Shown here: piece by piece, positions 8,194-17,292 of the stretch
Layout of the letters: the number at the start of each line of letters is the position of its first letter
Position numbering within the stretch: the stretch's first letter is position 1
Position numbers and translations under genes: made by a program
Assembly: GCA_051061015.1 (NCBI GenBank)
Contig: JBPFEG010000075.1
Span: 1-64,000, forward strand
DNA: 64,000 nucleotides
Direction of reading: 5' to 3'
Source of the DNA: Methylomicrobium sp051061015
GTDB taxonomy: Bacteria > Pseudomonadota > Gammaproteobacteria > Methylococcales > Methylomonadaceae
Notes under the pieces: generated by a model
Seen by the model: only the letters and a program-made list of their open reading frames with translations
Databases searched by the model: none
Told to the model about the DNA's origin: nothing

Positions 8194-9312
8194 TCAGATA
8201 TTATCCGCTAGCGCATGCAATGTCTCGGTATAATCGAGCGCCAGTGATTGGGCTACAGCCTCATTTGTTAATCGGCCGTGATGAGTGCTAAGGCCGAGCT
8301 GCAATGAATTGCTGTGGCTAAGCGCATTCAACCCCTGGTTTGCCAGACTCAGCACGTAAGGCAACGTCGCGTTGCTTAATGCCAAGGTACTGGTCCGTGG
8401 GACAGCACCCGGCATATTGGCAACACAGTAATGAATGACGCCGTCGATTTCGTAAGTCGGCTCGCTGTGGGTTGTCGGGCGTGCGGTTTCGACACAGCCT
8501 CCCTGGTCGATGGAGACGTCGACGATCACTGCCCCATTGCGCATTTTTTTCAGCATGTCAGCCCGGATCAGCCACGGGGCTTTGGCGCCCGGGATCAGCA
8601 CCGCGCCGATCACCAAGTCGGCCTCGTAGACCATCTCCTCGATCGTATAGTCGTTGCTGATCCTGGTCTGCAATTGCCCGCGGTAAAAATCATCCAATGA
8701 TTTCAACCGTTCGTAGTTGACATCGAGTACGGTAACCGAAGCCCCGAAACCGACTGCGACACGGGCCGCGTTCGAACCCGCAATTCCCGCGCCGAGTATC
8801 ACAACGTTGGCCGGGGGCACGCCCGGAATACCGGACATTAGGATGCCCCGACCGCCGTGATTTTTTTGCAGGTAGGTAGCTCCCGCCTGAGTTGCCATGC
8901 GTCCGGCGACTTCGCTCATCGGCATCAACAAGGGTAGCCGGCCGTCAGGCGTTTGAACCGTCTCATAGGCAATGCTGGTGATGCCGCTTTGCAGCAACGC
9001 CTCGGTCAGCGTTTTGCTCGAAGCCAGATGCAGGTAGGTAAAAAGAATGACGTTTTTGTTCAAATAGCGGTATTCCGCGTCGACCGGCTCCTTGACTTTG
9101 ACGACCAGCTCCGCGGCCCACGCATCATCCGCGCTCATCACGATTTCCGCGCCCGCGGACAGATACTCGAGGTCAGAGAAAGAACTGCCGATGCCTGCTC
9201 CACTTTGCACCTTGACGTGATGGCCTTGACGAGTCAAGGCGCTGACCGCACCGGGAGTGAGTCCTGCCCTGTATTCATTGTCTTTTACTTCTTTGGGTAA
9301 TCCGATCAGCAT
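8194..9312 (-). CDS. ald: alanine dehydrogenase
   Basis: This 372-residue protein matches alanine dehydrogenase along its length and has the family's usual size. It opens with MLIGLPKEVKDNEYR, has VKVKEPV (substrate Lys) and YLHLA (catalytic His) in the N-terminal part, and a Rossmann motif LGAGIAGSNAARV. The enzyme interconverts L-alanine and pyruvate plus ammonia with NAD and is cytoplasmic. It stands alone, convergent with the IS3 remnant and divergent from the multicopper oxidase gene. In methanotrophs it can serve ammonia assimilation; no regulator is adjacent. Confidence 0.95.
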   Translation of the reverse strand: MLIGLPKEVKDNEYRAGLTPGAVSALTRQGHHVKVQSGAGIGSSFSDLEYLSAGAEIVMSADDAWAAELVVKVKEPVDAEYRYLNKNVILFTYLHLASSKTLTEALLQSGITSIAYETVQTPDGRLPLLMPMSEVAGRMATQAGATYLQKNHGGRGILMSGIPGVPPANVVILGAGIAGSNAARVAVGFGASVTVLDVNYERLKSLDDFYRGQLQTRISNDYTIEEMVYEADLVIGAVLIPGAKAPWLIRADMLKKMRNGAVIVDVSIDQGGCVETARPTTHSEPTYEIDGVIHYCVANMPGAVPRTSTLALSNATLPYVLSLANQGLNALSHSNSLQLGLSTHHGRLTNEAVAQSLALDYTETLHALADNI

Positions 9313-9611
9313 ATTTGAGATTAAGGATGAAAGATTAATTTAAAAATAGCATCTTTACGAAACGCGAACAACAGAATCCACCCTAACATTACCGAGAATA
9401 TTTGCGATGTGCAGTTATTCCCTTTCAATGAACTTTTCATCTTTAGAGACGAACGATGCATTTTAAGATCAAAATTTCCTTGTAGGGTCGTATAATGGAA
9501 ATGTAAGATCTGGTAGTGACTTTATACATGAGTATTGCAAATGCTCTTAATAAATAAGCTCAATGCCAAACCGATATTGATCGGAATTCTAATAAAAACT
9601 GAGGAGGAGTT
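9313..9611 (+). promoter_or_regulatory. ald/multicopper-oxidase divergent intergenic region
   Basis: This stretch of about 300 bases separates two divergent genes. A perfect TATAAT lies at 9491-9496 for the oxidase gene, but no good -35 box stands 16-19 bases upstream, so an activator (for example a copper sensor) may be needed; that is inference. A strong ribosome-binding site GAGGAGG is at 9601-9607, four bases before the ATG. I see no CueR-type palindrome I would defend. Confidence 0.4.
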
Positions 9612-11486
9612 ATGCCGAAGAACACCCATTACAGCCGCCGCCGCTTTCTGACGCATTCGAGTCTGGGTTTGTTGGCGTTTGCCGGCATGCCCAGGATACT
9701 GCAGGCGATGGAAGGCATGCATGGCATGCCGACTATTCCGCCACTCAAAGCGTCACCGAACTTTAAGCCGGATGTCGAATTCAACCTTTATTGCAACTCC
9801 TCTTCGGTGCCCATTTTGCCGGGGAAAGCCACCTTGGTGCAACGCTATACGGCCGATTTGATCACGGGGCCGAACGGCACGTTAGCCGATATTCCCGATT
9901 CGTATCTGGGGCCTTTGATTCACTTGCAGAAAGGCCAGAAGGTCCGCATTCATCTGCACAACAAACTGGCCGAACCGACGATCACTCATTGGCACGGCAT
10001 GCATGTCCCCGCCGAAATGGATGGCCATCCGCGTTATACGATTACTCCCGGACAGACCTTTGTTTACGAGTTTGAAGTCATGAACCGGGCCGGCATGAAC
10101 ATTTATCATCCCCATCCTCATGAAATCACCGCCAAGCAGGTTTATCACGGGCTGGCCGGCGCCATGTTCGTGCATGACGCGGAAGAGGCAGCGTTGGGGC
10201 TGCCGTCCGGGGAATATGAAATTCCGATCGTGATTCAGGACCGGCGTTTCGATGATCAGAACCAATTAGTTTATATCGCTGGCATGCATGGGATGCATGA
10301 TCGGATGATGGGCTACTACGGAGACCGCATTCTGGTCAACGGACGGCCGGATTATGCGCTCGATGTGGACAGCCGCGCCTACCGTTTACGGTTTTTGAAT
10401 GGCTCGACCGCACGGATTTACAAGCTCGGCTGGGACGACGGCACGCCTCTCACCGTGCTCGGGGTCGATGGCGGCTTGCTGGAAGCGGCGGAAAGTAAGC
10501 CTTATGTAATGCTGGCGCCGGGCGAGCGACTGGATGTCTGGGTCGACTTCAGCGGCCGCGCGGTCGGCTCACAACTGGTGATGCGCAGCCTGCCGTTTTC
10601 CGGAGTGCTGCCGAAAATGATGGAGCGCATGCAGGGCCGCCGGGGCGGGGATGGCGACCATCAGATGGGCATGATGGGCGGCATGATGCACGAATTGTCT
10701 CTGCCGGTCGGCAGCGACTATCCGATCTTTACCGCGCGGGTCAAACGCAAAGTCAGCGATAGCCCGGCGCTGCCGAAACAATTATCCAAAATCCATCGTT
10801 ACAGCGTCGAAGATACAGCCAATCCCAATAAACCGGTACCAATCGCCATTTCGGAAGGACACATGGCGATGCTCCTGAATGGGCGTCCGTATGCATTTGA
10901 CGATGTGCAGCCGAACGAGCGAATCCCATTTAATACTGTGCAATTGATGGAAATCTTTCATGCCCATAGCGGAGGCGGCGGGCAAGGCGGTTCTCAACAA
11001 AAAGACAACATGCAGCATAGCGGTATGGGCATGGGCGGCGGACGCGGTCATGGCATGGGCATGATGGGCGGCATGGGCATGCACGGTGGAGATAGCGAGG
11101 AAGGAGGCATGATGGGCATGGGTCATGGCCGAGGCGGGATGGGCATGATGGGAGGCATGCACGGCGGAGATGACAAGGACGGCGGCATGATGGGCATGGG
11201 TATGGGCGGAGGCATGGGCATGATGAGCATGGCGCATCCGATCCATCTGCATGGCCAGCCGTTCCAGATCGCCAGCCGCAACTTAAACGCCGGCAACCGG
11301 GATGACTACGAAACCGTGCGCCACGGTTTTATCGAAAGCGGCATCAAGGACACCGTGCTGGTAATGCCAGGAGAAACGGTGCGGATCATCAAGCCGTTTC
11401 AGGACTTCAAAGGCTTGTTCATGTATCACTGCCACAATCTTGAACATGAAGATATGGACATGATGCGCGATTTTCTGGTCGAATAA
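9612..11486 (+). CDS. CopA/CueO-like multicopper oxidase with Met-rich insert
   Basis: This 624-residue protein starts with a Tat signal (SRRRFLTHSSLGLLAFAG) and has three cupredoxin domains. Copper ligands are present: HWHG (126-129), HPHPHE (166-171), HPIHLHG (542-548) and HCHNLEHEDMDMM (606-618), with type 1 Cys607 and an axial Met. Residues 449-539 form a long Gly/Met/His-rich insert just before the third ligand cluster, with 22 methionines and two copies of a 22-24-residue unit (481-504 and 509-530). A second, shorter Met-rich stretch lies near 340-360. Related enzymes oxidise Cu(I) in the periplasm. The copB-like stump at 6420 suggests a former cop locus. Confidence 0.85.
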   Translation: MPKNTHYSRRRFLTHSSLGLLAFAGMPRILQAMEGMHGMPTIPPLKASPNFKPDVEFNLYCNSSSVPILPGKATLVQRYTADLITGPNGTLADIPDSYLGPLIHLQKGQKVRIHLHNKLAEPTITHWHGMHVPAEMDGHPRYTITPGQTFVYEFEVMNRAGMNIYHPHPHEITAKQVYHGLAGAMFVHDAEEAALGLPSGEYEIPIVIQDRRFDDQNQLVYIAGMHGMHDRMMGYYGDRILVNGRPDYALDVDSRAYRLRFLNGSTARIYKLGWDDGTPLTVLGVDGGLLEAAESKPYVMLAPGERLDVWVDFSGRAVGSQLVMRSLPFSGVLPKMMERMQGRRGGDGDHQMGMMGGMMHELSLPVGSDYPIFTARVKRKVSDSPALPKQLSKIHRYSVEDTANPNKPVPIAISEGHMAMLLNGRPYAFDDVQPNERIPFNTVQLMEIFHAHSGGGGQGGSQQKDNMQHSGMGMGGGRGHGMGMMGGMGMHGGDSEEGGMMGMGHGRGGMGMMGGMHGGDDKDGGMMGMGMGGGMGMMSMAHPIHLHGQPFQIASRNLNAGNRDDYETVRHGFIESGIKDTVLVMPGETVRIIKPFQDFKGLFMYHCHNLEHEDMDMMRDFLVE

Positions 11487-11495
11487 TGCTCTTTT

Positions 11496-11531
11496 GCCAG
11501 TCGGGGCGCATCCTCATGCGGTCCGACTGGC
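11496..11531 (+). terminator. strong hairpin after the multicopper oxidase gene
   Basis: GCCAGTCGG (11496-11504) pairs with CCGACTGGC (11523-11531), and an inner CGCAT/ATGCG stem closes on a CCTC loop. It begins ten bases after the stop codon. The T-tract is weak, so it may protect the 3' end instead of acting as a classic terminator. Confidence 0.55.
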
Positions 11532-11617
11532 GTATATATTTGTTGACTTTGGTGATTTAAGTTTGAGCAAACCTGCCCGAATATAGCGGATAAATTGCCT
11601 CATAAAACTTTCATTTC

Positions 11618-11971
11618 TTAAGGCGTATTCCCTCGAAACATGAAATACACCGCCCCGACCAGACACAGTCCGGCCCACAGATAATCCAGCTTTAGCGGTT
11701 CTTTCATATAAAGCAGTGAAAAGGGCACAAAAACAGACAACGTCACGACTTCCTGAATGATTTTTAACTGACCTACGGAAAGCTGCGTGTAGCCAATCCG
11801 GTTGGCGGGAACCTGTAGCAGGTACTCGAATAGAGCGATTCCCCAACTGAACAGTGCGGCGATGATCCAGGGCTTGTTACCCAGATTCTTCAGGTGTGAA
11901 TACCAGGCAAAGGTCATAAAAACATTGCTGCACAAAAGCAGGCCGATGGTCGTTACAATGGGAAGCGACAT
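11618..11971 (-). CDS. DUF486/DMT-family small membrane protein
   Basis: This 117-residue protein has four predicted membrane helices and matches the DUF486 group of the drug/metabolite transporter superfamily: CSNVFMTFAWYSHLKNLG near the start, LLQVPANRIGY in the middle and LKLDYLWAGLCLVGAVYFMF at the end. Such four-helix proteins usually work as dimers; the substrate is unknown. It is a single gene facing the multicopper oxidase gene. Confidence 0.85.
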   Translation of the reverse strand: MSLPIVTTIGLLLCSNVFMTFAWYSHLKNLGNKPWIIAALFSWGIALFEYLLQVPANRIGYTQLSVGQLKIIQEVVTLSVFVPFSLLYMKEPLKLDYLWAGLCLVGAVYFMFRGNTP

Positions 11972-12150
11972 ATTCAGACTATAAAGAAATATAAACCGGC
12001 TATTTTATCAGAAGCCCAAAAGGACAAAAAAACGTCATTTACCCGCGAGGTGAGACAAATTGCCGCAGGAAATACAAGGGATACAGACGAACCGCGGGGA
12101 CTTTTTTTGTTACACTATATATTCCATAAATAAGTTAATAAGGAGATACC

Positions 12151-12630
12151 GTGGGTAAACTTCAAACTCAAATCATCTCATTCGTGACAGTGGTTCTTGT
12201 TGGTTTAACAATTGTATCCTTGGCTAATGCCACTACTCCGGAAGAGAAAAAGGCCGAAAGCGCAGCTTTTCTTGCTGAAAACGGCAAAAAGCCCAACATC
12301 GTGACAACCAAAAGCGGATTACAGTATGAAGTATTGAAGAAGGGCACCGGTACCGTTTCTCCTTCTGCGACCGATAACGTAACCGTGCATTACAAAGGCA
12401 CCACGATTGACGGCAAAGAATTTGACAGTTCCTATAGCCGCGGCGAACCGATCACCTTTCCATTGAATGGCGTGATTGCTGGATGGACTGAAGGCGTACA
12501 ACTGATGAAGGAAGGCGATAAATTCCGCCTTTATATCCCCGCTGACCTGGCTTACGGCGAGCGCGGCGCCGGCCCGATCGGCCCGAACGAAGCACTGATT
12601 TTTGACGTCGAACTGATCAAGATTCAATAA
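12151..12630 (+). CDS. FKBP-type peptidyl-prolyl isomerase, exported
   Basis: The gene starts with GTG at 12151, four bases after AAGGAGAT. The 159-residue product has a signal peptide (ISFVTVVLVGLTIVSLANA), a short helical linker and an FKBP domain from about residue 50. Conserved elements are VTVHYKGTTIDGKEFDSSY, VIAGWTEGVQLMKEGDK and IPADLAYGERGAG. It lacks the long N-terminal dimerisation domain of Mip/FklB. It most likely speeds proline isomerisation during folding in the periplasm. It is monocistronic. Confidence 0.9.
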   Translation: MGKLQTQIISFVTVVLVGLTIVSLANATTPEEKKAESAAFLAENGKKPNIVTTKSGLQYEVLKKGTGTVSPSATDNVTVHYKGTTIDGKEFDSSYSRGEPITFPLNGVIAGWTEGVQLMKEGDKFRLYIPADLAYGERGAGPIGPNEALIFDVELIKIQ

Positions 12631-12655
12631 TTTCTAAACATTGCAATCGGGTTAC

Positions 12656-12960
12656 GACTGCGGGGGCAGAGATTTGCTCCTGCAATCTCTGCATTCACTA
12701 CATCCCTGTAGTTTATGCAGGAGTTAGAGCAATGCAGGAGCAATTGCCGACGACTGCAGGGGCAGTGATTTGCTCCTCGGCAACCGCTCCTTGCGTTGTC
12801 CTAGCTCCTGCATCCATGCAGTCGTGCAAATCTCTGCATTCACTACATCCGTGTAGTTTATGCAGGAGATACGACCCCACGGAAGGGGGCGGTAGATCGC
12901 GTTGGGAACCAGCGATCGAGAGCAATGAAGTAGCAATTGCCAACTGCTGCAGGGTCGCCA
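12656..12960. repeat. two-unit hairpin repeat array
   Basis: Two copies of a 41-42 bp unit occur at 12683-12723 and 12827-12868, differing at only two positions. Each contains CTGCAT..CTACA..TGTAG..ATGCAG, which folds into a stem with a small internal loop. A second unit (GACTGCNGGGGCAG then GATTTGCTCCT) occurs at 12656-12681 and 12752-12777. A degenerate third copy (AGAGCAATGAAGTAGCAATT) lies at about 12920. There is no credible gene in 12631-13125. Together with the copy at 7216 this is a dispersed repeat family. Confidence 0.7.
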
Positions 12961-13047
12961 TCTTAAATGGGCTGCCTAATAGCCAGAGATAGCTCAACAC
13001 AGATGCGATTGTCCAGCAAATCGTAACCCCACACCACCCCCTCAAGT

Positions 13048-13069
13048 TGGGTTTCGCTAGGCGAACCCA
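13048..13069. repeat. short palindrome, REP-like remnant
   Basis: TGGGTT (13048-13053) and AACCCA (13064-13069) flank TCGCTAGGCG. Palindromes of this GGGTTTCG..AACCC kind are dispersed in many proteobacterial genomes. It lies about 60 bases before rlmKL and may be a remnant. Confidence 0.35.
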
Positions 13070-13125
13070 GCCTATCCGGATAAAATAGGCGCTTTAGCCT
13101 TTCATCTTGCCCTGCCCTTTTGCCC

Positions 13126-15336
13126 ATGCCTTACTACCAGTTTTTCGCCACGACACCGAAGGCAATGGAAGCCATTCTCTGCGAAGAGCTGAAGCAGTTA
13201 GGCATGCACAATATCAAACCGGCACTGGCCGGGGTCGCTTTCGAGGGCGACCTGGCGGCAGCCTACCGTGCCTGCCTCTGGTCCAGAACCGCGAACCGCA
13301 TTCTGCTGTTATTAAGCACATTCGAAGTGAAGACCCAGGATGATCTTTACTACGGCGTCAAAAAAATCAACTGGTTCGAGCACATGCGACCGGAAGACAG
13401 CTTCGCGGTCACTTTCAGTGCGAAGAGTTCCGAGGTGATTACGCATTCGCATTTCGGTGCCTTGAAGGTCAAGGATGCGATCGTCGATCAGATGCGCGCA
13501 AAATTTCACAAGCGTCCGAATATCGCGACCGAACGGCCCGACATCCGGGTCAATGTGCATCTGCAAGGACAAAGCGCACAGTTAAGTCTCGACCTGTCGG
13601 GCGAAAGCCTGCACCGCCGCGGCTACCGCGACATAACAATTCAGGCGCCGATCAAGGAAAATCTGGCGGCCGCGATGCTGTTAAAAAGCGGCTGGGCGGA
13701 TATCGCGAAAGGCGGGGGTACGCTAATCGATCCGATGTGCGGTTCGGGAACCTTGTTGATCGAAGCCGCAATGATCGCGGGCGATTTCGCGCCCGGCCTG
13801 CTGCGGGATTATTACGGATTTCTCGGCTGGAAACAGCACGACCCCGAGTCCTGGCAGGCGATTCGTGAGGAAGCCCGGCAACGCAAATTGGCGGCCATGG
13901 ACAGGATTCCGGTAATCGCCGGCTTTGACCGCGACCGGTCCTCGGTCAACGCAGCACTCACACATATCGCGAATGCCGGCCTGCAACACAAGATTCATGT
14001 CGAGCGCCGCGACATTGCCGATGCCGAGCCGGCGGCAAGTTGGCCGCCGGGACTGGTGATCTGCAATCCTCCCTATGGCGAACGCCTCGGCGATACGCAG
14101 GAAACCGCCGATCTGTATCAGCGCTTCGGCGAGATTTTGAAAGCCCGTTTTATCGGCTGGCGAGCCGCGTTGATCATCAGCGATCCAGAACTCGGTTTCC
14201 GCCTCGGCATCCGTTCGCAAAAACCGGTCACGCTGTATAACGGCGCCTTGGAATGCAAACTGCTGCGGATGAACATCGAGCCTGAGGCGTTCTTCATTCC
14301 GAAGGCGAAAACACTGGAAGAGCGCATCAGTCGCGCGGTCGAAGGCAGCCAACAGCCAACGGAAGACACGGTCGGCGCCGACATGTTCGCAAACCGGCTG
14401 CAAAAGAATCTGAAAAAACTCGCGAAATGGGCAAAGCAAAACGCGATTACCTGCTACCGCATCTATGATGCGGATTTACCGGAATTTGCAGTCGCGGTCG
14501 ATCTCTACTGGGGCGAAGATACGTGGGTCAACATACAGGAGTACGAACCGCCGAAGAGCGTCGACCCGTTCAAGGCCGACCGCCGTCTGGCCGGCGTACT
14601 TGGCGAGATTCCAAAAGTGCTCGGCATCAACCGGGAAAACGTGTTCCTTAAAATACGCCGTAAACAGAAAAATACCGATCAGTATGAAAAACACGGCGAA
14701 GCCGGCCGCTTTCATATTGTCGAGGAAGGCGGATGCAAGTTTTGGGTCAATTTCGAGGACTATCTCGACACCGGGCTGTTTCTCGATCACCGGCCAATCC
14801 GCCTCCGCATTCAAAAGGAAGCTCGGGGCAAGCGCTTTTTGAATTTGTTCGCCTATACCGGCAGCGCGACCGTGCATGCGGCAAAAGGCGGCGCGCAGGC
14901 TACCACTACGGTCGATATGTCGAATACCTACATCAACTGGGCGAAACGGAATATGGCGCTGAATCAATGCGAAGGCACTCATGAATTCATTCAGGCCGAC
15001 TGCCTGGAATGGCTGACCCAGGAAGCGGCGCAACCCTATTGCCGCCAATACGACCTGATCTTTCTCGACCCCCCAACCTTTTCAAATTCAAAACGGATGG
15101 AAGAGGTTTTCGATATTCAGAAAGACTACGTGCAATTAATTACCGACGCCGCGAGCCTTCTGGATCCAAACGGCGTATTATATTTTTCGACCAATTTCCG
15201 GCGTTTTAAAATGGATCATGAAGCGCTGTCCAATTTGCAAATTCAAGACATCAGTGCGGCGACCGTCCCGGAAGATTTTGCCCGCAATCCTAAGATCCAT
15301 TACTGCTGGAGGATACAAAAAACATGCGTAGAGTAA
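13126..15336 (+). CDS. rlmKL: bifunctional 23S rRNA methyltransferase RlmKL
   Basis: This 736-residue protein has an N-terminal THUMP domain, a first methyltransferase domain (DPMCGSGTLLIEAAMIA, CNPPYGERLG) that methylates G2445 in the E. coli enzyme, and a second one (FLNLFAYTGSATVHAAKGGA, FLDPPTFSNSKRM) that makes m7G2069. ATG 13126 (MPYYQFFAT) is preferred to the TTG at 13120. The full two-domain fusion is kept, as is usual in gammaproteobacteria. The stop overlaps the acylphosphatase start by 13 bases, so the two are probably translated together. Confidence 0.95.
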   Translation: MPYYQFFATTPKAMEAILCEELKQLGMHNIKPALAGVAFEGDLAAAYRACLWSRTANRILLLLSTFEVKTQDDLYYGVKKINWFEHMRPEDSFAVTFSAKSSEVITHSHFGALKVKDAIVDQMRAKFHKRPNIATERPDIRVNVHLQGQSAQLSLDLSGESLHRRGYRDITIQAPIKENLAAAMLLKSGWADIAKGGGTLIDPMCGSGTLLIEAAMIAGDFAPGLLRDYYGFLGWKQHDPESWQAIREEARQRKLAAMDRIPVIAGFDRDRSSVNAALTHIANAGLQHKIHVERRDIADAEPAASWPPGLVICNPPYGERLGDTQETADLYQRFGEILKARFIGWRAALIISDPELGFRLGIRSQKPVTLYNGALECKLLRMNIEPEAFFIPKAKTLEERISRAVEGSQQPTEDTVGADMFANRLQKNLKKLAKWAKQNAITCYRIYDADLPEFAVAVDLYWGEDTWVNIQEYEPPKSVDPFKADRRLAGVLGEIPKVLGINRENVFLKIRRKQKNTDQYEKHGEAGRFHIVEEGGCKFWVNFEDYLDTGLFLDHRPIRLRIQKEARGKRFLNLFAYTGSATVHAAKGGAQATTTVDMSNTYINWAKRNMALNQCEGTHEFIQADCLEWLTQEAAQPYCRQYDLIFLDPPTFSNSKRMEEVFDIQKDYVQLITDAASLLDPNGVLYFSTNFRRFKMDHEALSNLQIQDISAATVPEDFARNPKIHYCWRIQKTCVE

Positions 15337-15593
15337 AAATCGTGGTGTCCGGCCGCGTTCAGGGCGTTTATTTCAGGCTTTTTACTCAGAACAAGGCAAA
15401 GCATCTGGCGATCCACGGTACGGTGAAAAATCTGCCCGACGGCCGGGTCGAGATTTATGCGGAAGCCGATCCGTTAATGATCGATAAATTCATTAAATGG
15501 TGCAGAAAAGGACCGGTGACGGCTCGGGTAGACAATATCGAAGTGACCGAATTCGAGCCGGAATTCAGCTACAAGTCCTTCGATATTATCTAA
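15324..15593 (+). CDS. acyP: acylphosphatase
   Basis: This 89-residue enzyme has the signature GRVQGVYFR with catalytic Arg18, and GTVKNLPDG with catalytic Asn36. It hydrolyses acyl phosphates in the cytoplasm. Its start lies inside the end of rlmKL, and it is convergent with lnt, whose stop overlaps its end by 8 bases. Confidence 0.93.
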   Translation: MRRVKIVVSGRVQGVYFRLFTQNKAKHLAIHGTVKNLPDGRVEIYAEADPLMIDKFIKWCRKGPVTARVDNIEVTEFEPEFSYKSFDII

Positions 15594-17166
15594 TTTCTGA
15601 CGGTTTGCCTCGAGCAAACCAGCCTATCATCAGCAAGCCACCCAAAGTCGACCAGAGCAGGATGGGAACCAGCCAGAACCAGCGCTGATAAAAAGTCGGG
15701 GCAGGATTTTTCCGGTAGCGGACTTCATACAAGCCGCTCCACGGGCGATAGATCGGCGAACGCTCCAAAATTTCGCCCGAAGCCAGCGCGACAGTTGAAA
15801 TGCCGGTATTGGTGACTCTGAGCACAGGAATCCGAAATTCGACCCCTCGCGCCAAAGTCATATACATATGCTGATAAGGCTCCTGCCAGGCGCCATACCA
15901 GGAATCGTTCGTCGCATTCACAATGAATTCTGCACCGCGGCGGGCCAGTTCGCGCGAGAATTCGGGGAATAGGCTTTCATAACAGATTTGCGCGCCGATT
16001 TTGAAACCATTCCATGTCAATAATTCGCTGGGCCCCTTGCCGCGTGCGAATTGCCCGGTTTCCGGCAGCCACTGCCGGATTTGCGGAAATATCTGTTCTC
16101 CTGGAATATATTCGCCGAACGCCAGCAGAATCGTCTTGCTGTAATGCGCCGGCAAGAGCTCGCCGTCCTTGTTCAGCACAAATAATGAATTGGTCGGCAG
16201 GCGTTGCTCAAGGTCATAACCGTAAGCACCCGTAATCAGCGGCAATTGCCGTTCGCTCAGAAATTCGCGCAGCGCGGAGGGATAGTCCTGGACCATAAAT
16301 TCGGGACCGAGAATCGCCGGAAACGCCGTCTCGGGCCACAAAGCGACATCGATTTTTTTGTCCTTATGTTTTTCCAGCGCCTGATCGGTCAGCGTCATGT
16401 AGCGCCGGAAAATCTCCTGACGAAAACCCTTGCCAAGCTCCGCGGCCAGCTTCTCAGAATTTTCGATACTGGCCTGTACCAGCAAAGCATTGATCTTTGC
16501 ATCAGGCTCCGGAAGGCGGCTTTTCAGCCACAGCCCCCCAAAATTGAGCAGCACGAAAGCGGCGCTGACCGACGCCAGAAGGATTTTGCCGCGTATTTGG
16601 CGGCGCTGCACCCAGGCCCAATACAACGGCAGATTCGCGATCAGCGTCAGTGCGCTGAGCCCCTTGAAGCCGATTATCTCGGCCCAGTGAAAAAGCGGAG
16701 TCCCCGCGCCGTACCAGGAATAACCGAAATTCCAGTCGAACAGCGTCAGCGAGTAAGCCTCGCAGATTACCGTAATCATCGCCATCAGCGCGAGCGATAA
16801 CCGCTCGCCCCAGCCAAATCGACTTCTGCCCCAAAACCAGAGCCCCCCGGCAACCGGCACGAACAAATGCGCAAGCAAGGCGTACAATAGCATTCCAATG
16901 ACCGCCAACGGCCAGGGCAGATGCGCGAATTCGTGCAATAGATAGGTAACCCAGTTAAATCCGATCAGCGTGAAGACAAAAGCCGTCAAAAGTCCGCCCA
17001 GAAGCACAGGCTTGAGAGAGGTCTGCCGGCTCCAGAACAGCCACAACGGCACGAAACAGAACAATGCGGCCCAAGGGGGAAAAGGAATATAACTGGTGCC
17101 GATCAAAATGCCTGACAAAACGGGCAGGAGCCAGGAAGCGTGGCGCTCGGCGATCAGATTCTTCAT
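15586..17166 (-). CDS. lnt: apolipoprotein N-acyltransferase
   Basis: With the ATG at 17166 the protein has 526 residues, close to the family norm; the longer open frame to 17283 adds a segment without membrane character. Several N-terminal helices precede a nitrilase-like domain with the catalytic Glu (WPETAFPAI), Lys and Cys (GAQICYESLFPEFSRE), followed by NDSWYG. The enzyme adds the third acyl chain to lipoproteins at the inner membrane. Its usual neighbours corC/ybeY are not here. It is divergent from the DUF2927 gene. Confidence 0.93.
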   Translation of the reverse strand: MKNLIAERHASWLLPVLSGILIGTSYIPFPPWAALFCFVPLWLFWSRQTSLKPVLLGGLLTAFVFTLIGFNWVTYLLHEFAHLPWPLAVIGMLLYALLAHLFVPVAGGLWFWGRSRFGWGERLSLALMAMITVICEAYSLTLFDWNFGYSWYGAGTPLFHWAEIIGFKGLSALTLIANLPLYWAWVQRRQIRGKILLASVSAAFVLLNFGGLWLKSRLPEPDAKINALLVQASIENSEKLAAELGKGFRQEIFRRYMTLTDQALEKHKDKKIDVALWPETAFPAILGPEFMVQDYPSALREFLSERQLPLITGAYGYDLEQRLPTNSLFVLNKDGELLPAHYSKTILLAFGEYIPGEQIFPQIRQWLPETGQFARGKGPSELLTWNGFKIGAQICYESLFPEFSRELARRGAEFIVNATNDSWYGAWQEPYQHMYMTLARGVEFRIPVLRVTNTGISTVALASGEILERSPIYRPWSGLYEVRYRKNPAPTFYQRWFWLVPILLWSTLGGLLMIGWFARGKPSEIR

Positions 17167-17292
17167 AGATAGGATAAATTTATAGACTGTTCTTGGGCGC
17201 CGGTATTTTACCGAATATTTACCGCTAACTGCGGTTGATTTCTTGACTCGTACCGAGGCAGCAACATAACCATATAAATACAAGAGGCACAG

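Noticed and set aside
11052..11201. Short regular repeats that might suggest a CRISPR array
   Set aside because: The repeats stay in frame inside the oxidase gene, have no unique spacers, and no cas gene is present.
10782..11252. A 156-residue His/Ala-rich reading frame on the minus strand
   Set aside because: It is the antisense of the Met/Gly/His-rich part of the multicopper oxidase; its odd composition follows from that repeat.
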